From an uncultured Actinomyces sp. (lineage in GTDB: Bacteria; Actinomycetota; Actinomycetes; Actinomycetales; Actinomycetaceae): a stretch of 5,758 bases of DNA. The stretch lies in assembly GCA_938030835.1 (NCBI GenBank), contig CALHID010000147.1, forward strand, positions 1-5,758. Direction: 5' to 3'. Of this stretch, positions 5,561 through 5,758 are shown piece after piece. The position numbers and the translations under genes were made by a program. The notes beneath the pieces were generated by a model. The model saw only the letters and a list, made by a program, of their open reading frames with translations. It ran no database searches and was not told the DNA's origin. The stretch's first letter is position 1. Each line of letters starts with the position of its first letter.

Positions 5561-5758
5561 GACCTTTGAGAAGAACTCTTGAGTACGGGGATTTTGTGGA
5601 TTCACAATTACCTCCTCGGGGCTTCCTTCTTCAACGATTGTTCCGCCGTCCATGAAGACGACGTGGTCAGCTACCTCACGCGCAAAACCAACCTCATGGG
5701 TGACGACAACCATAGTCATTCCTGCCTTCGCGAGATCCTGCATGACGCTTAGGACTTC
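5555..5758 (-). CDS. Polar amino-acid ABC transporter ATP-binding protein, partial (C-terminal 67 residues)
   Basis: The minus-strand frame enters at the right edge and runs to TAA 5557-5555, giving 67 residues. It is open through the edge (codons for EVLSV precede the first Met at 5743-5741), so this is the tail of a longer gene and not a 62-residue protein. It contains the end of the nucleotide-binding domain: GMTMVVVTHEVGFAREVADH with the H-loop histidine (VTHE), then VVFMDGGTIVEEGSPEEV, NPQNPRT and a final EFFSKVL. This wording is characteristic of GlnQ/HisP-type ATPases (PAAT family) that drive uptake of glutamine, glutamate or other polar amino acids. Walker A, Walker B and the signature motif lie outside the window, and the substrate cannot be told. 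It converges on the second GNAT gene with a 37-bp gap. Confidence 0.92.
   Translation of the reverse strand, partial: EVLSVMQDLAKAGMTMVVVTHEVGFAREVADHVVFMDGGTIVEEGSPEEVIVNPQNPRTQEFFSKVL

Noticed and set aside
1..5758. A previously undescribed system (defence, mobile element, CRISPR, toxin-antitoxin, RNA gene)
   Set aside because: All coding space is explained by known families with ordinary spacing. I saw no direct-repeat arrays, transposase, integrase, tRNA-like cloverleaf or paired toxin-antitoxin genes.

Overview
The window looks like an ordinary chromosomal segment of a moderate-G+C actinobacterium. I favour an Actinomycetaceae-type organism, but that is an inference. The evidence is a ParE whose whole length matches the actinobacterial topoisomerase IV subunit B type, a divergent DUF7455-like CxxC/CxxH miniprotein, a pair of YbjN-domain proteins of the actinobacterial kind, and two genes that appear to be transcribed without a leader (start codon at the predicted +1).

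Layout. Positions 1-852, minus strand: two tandem YbjN-domain paralogs, the downstream one cut off by the left edge. Each has a good Shine-Dalgarno sequence 7 nt from its ATG, and they are 16 bp apart, so they are probably one operon. Positions 913-1134, minus strand: a 73-residue zinc-knuckle-like protein (DUF7455 type). Positions 1135-1284: a 150-bp divergent intergenic region that holds the parE promoter. Positions 1285-3393, plus strand: full-length parE starting with GTG. Positions 3394-3447: a short spacer with a perfect 7-bp hairpin and a second leaderless-type promoter. Positions 3448-4467 and 4483-5517, plus strand: two tandem paralogous proteins, each with two GNAT acetyltransferase domains, in the same reading frame and separated only by TAG plus five codons. 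Positions 5494-5560: a convergent intergenic region with a strong inverted repeat. Positions 5555-5758, minus strand: the last 67 residues of a polar amino-acid ABC transporter ATPase (GlnQ-like).

How the genes work together. ParE supplies the ATPase and TOPRIM half of topoisomerase IV; its partner ParC is not in the window. The double-GNAT pair probably arose by gene duplication. The second copy has lost the glycines of its C-terminal acetyl-CoA loop, so the two proteins have probably diverged in function. There is no visible functional link between the YbjN pair, ParE, the acetyltransferases and the transporter. I see no mobile element, CRISPR array, RNA gene, prophage or defence module, and I do not claim a new system. 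The points most worth a second look are the leaderless starts, the same-frame GNAT junction with no ribosome-binding site, and the degenerate GNAT domain.
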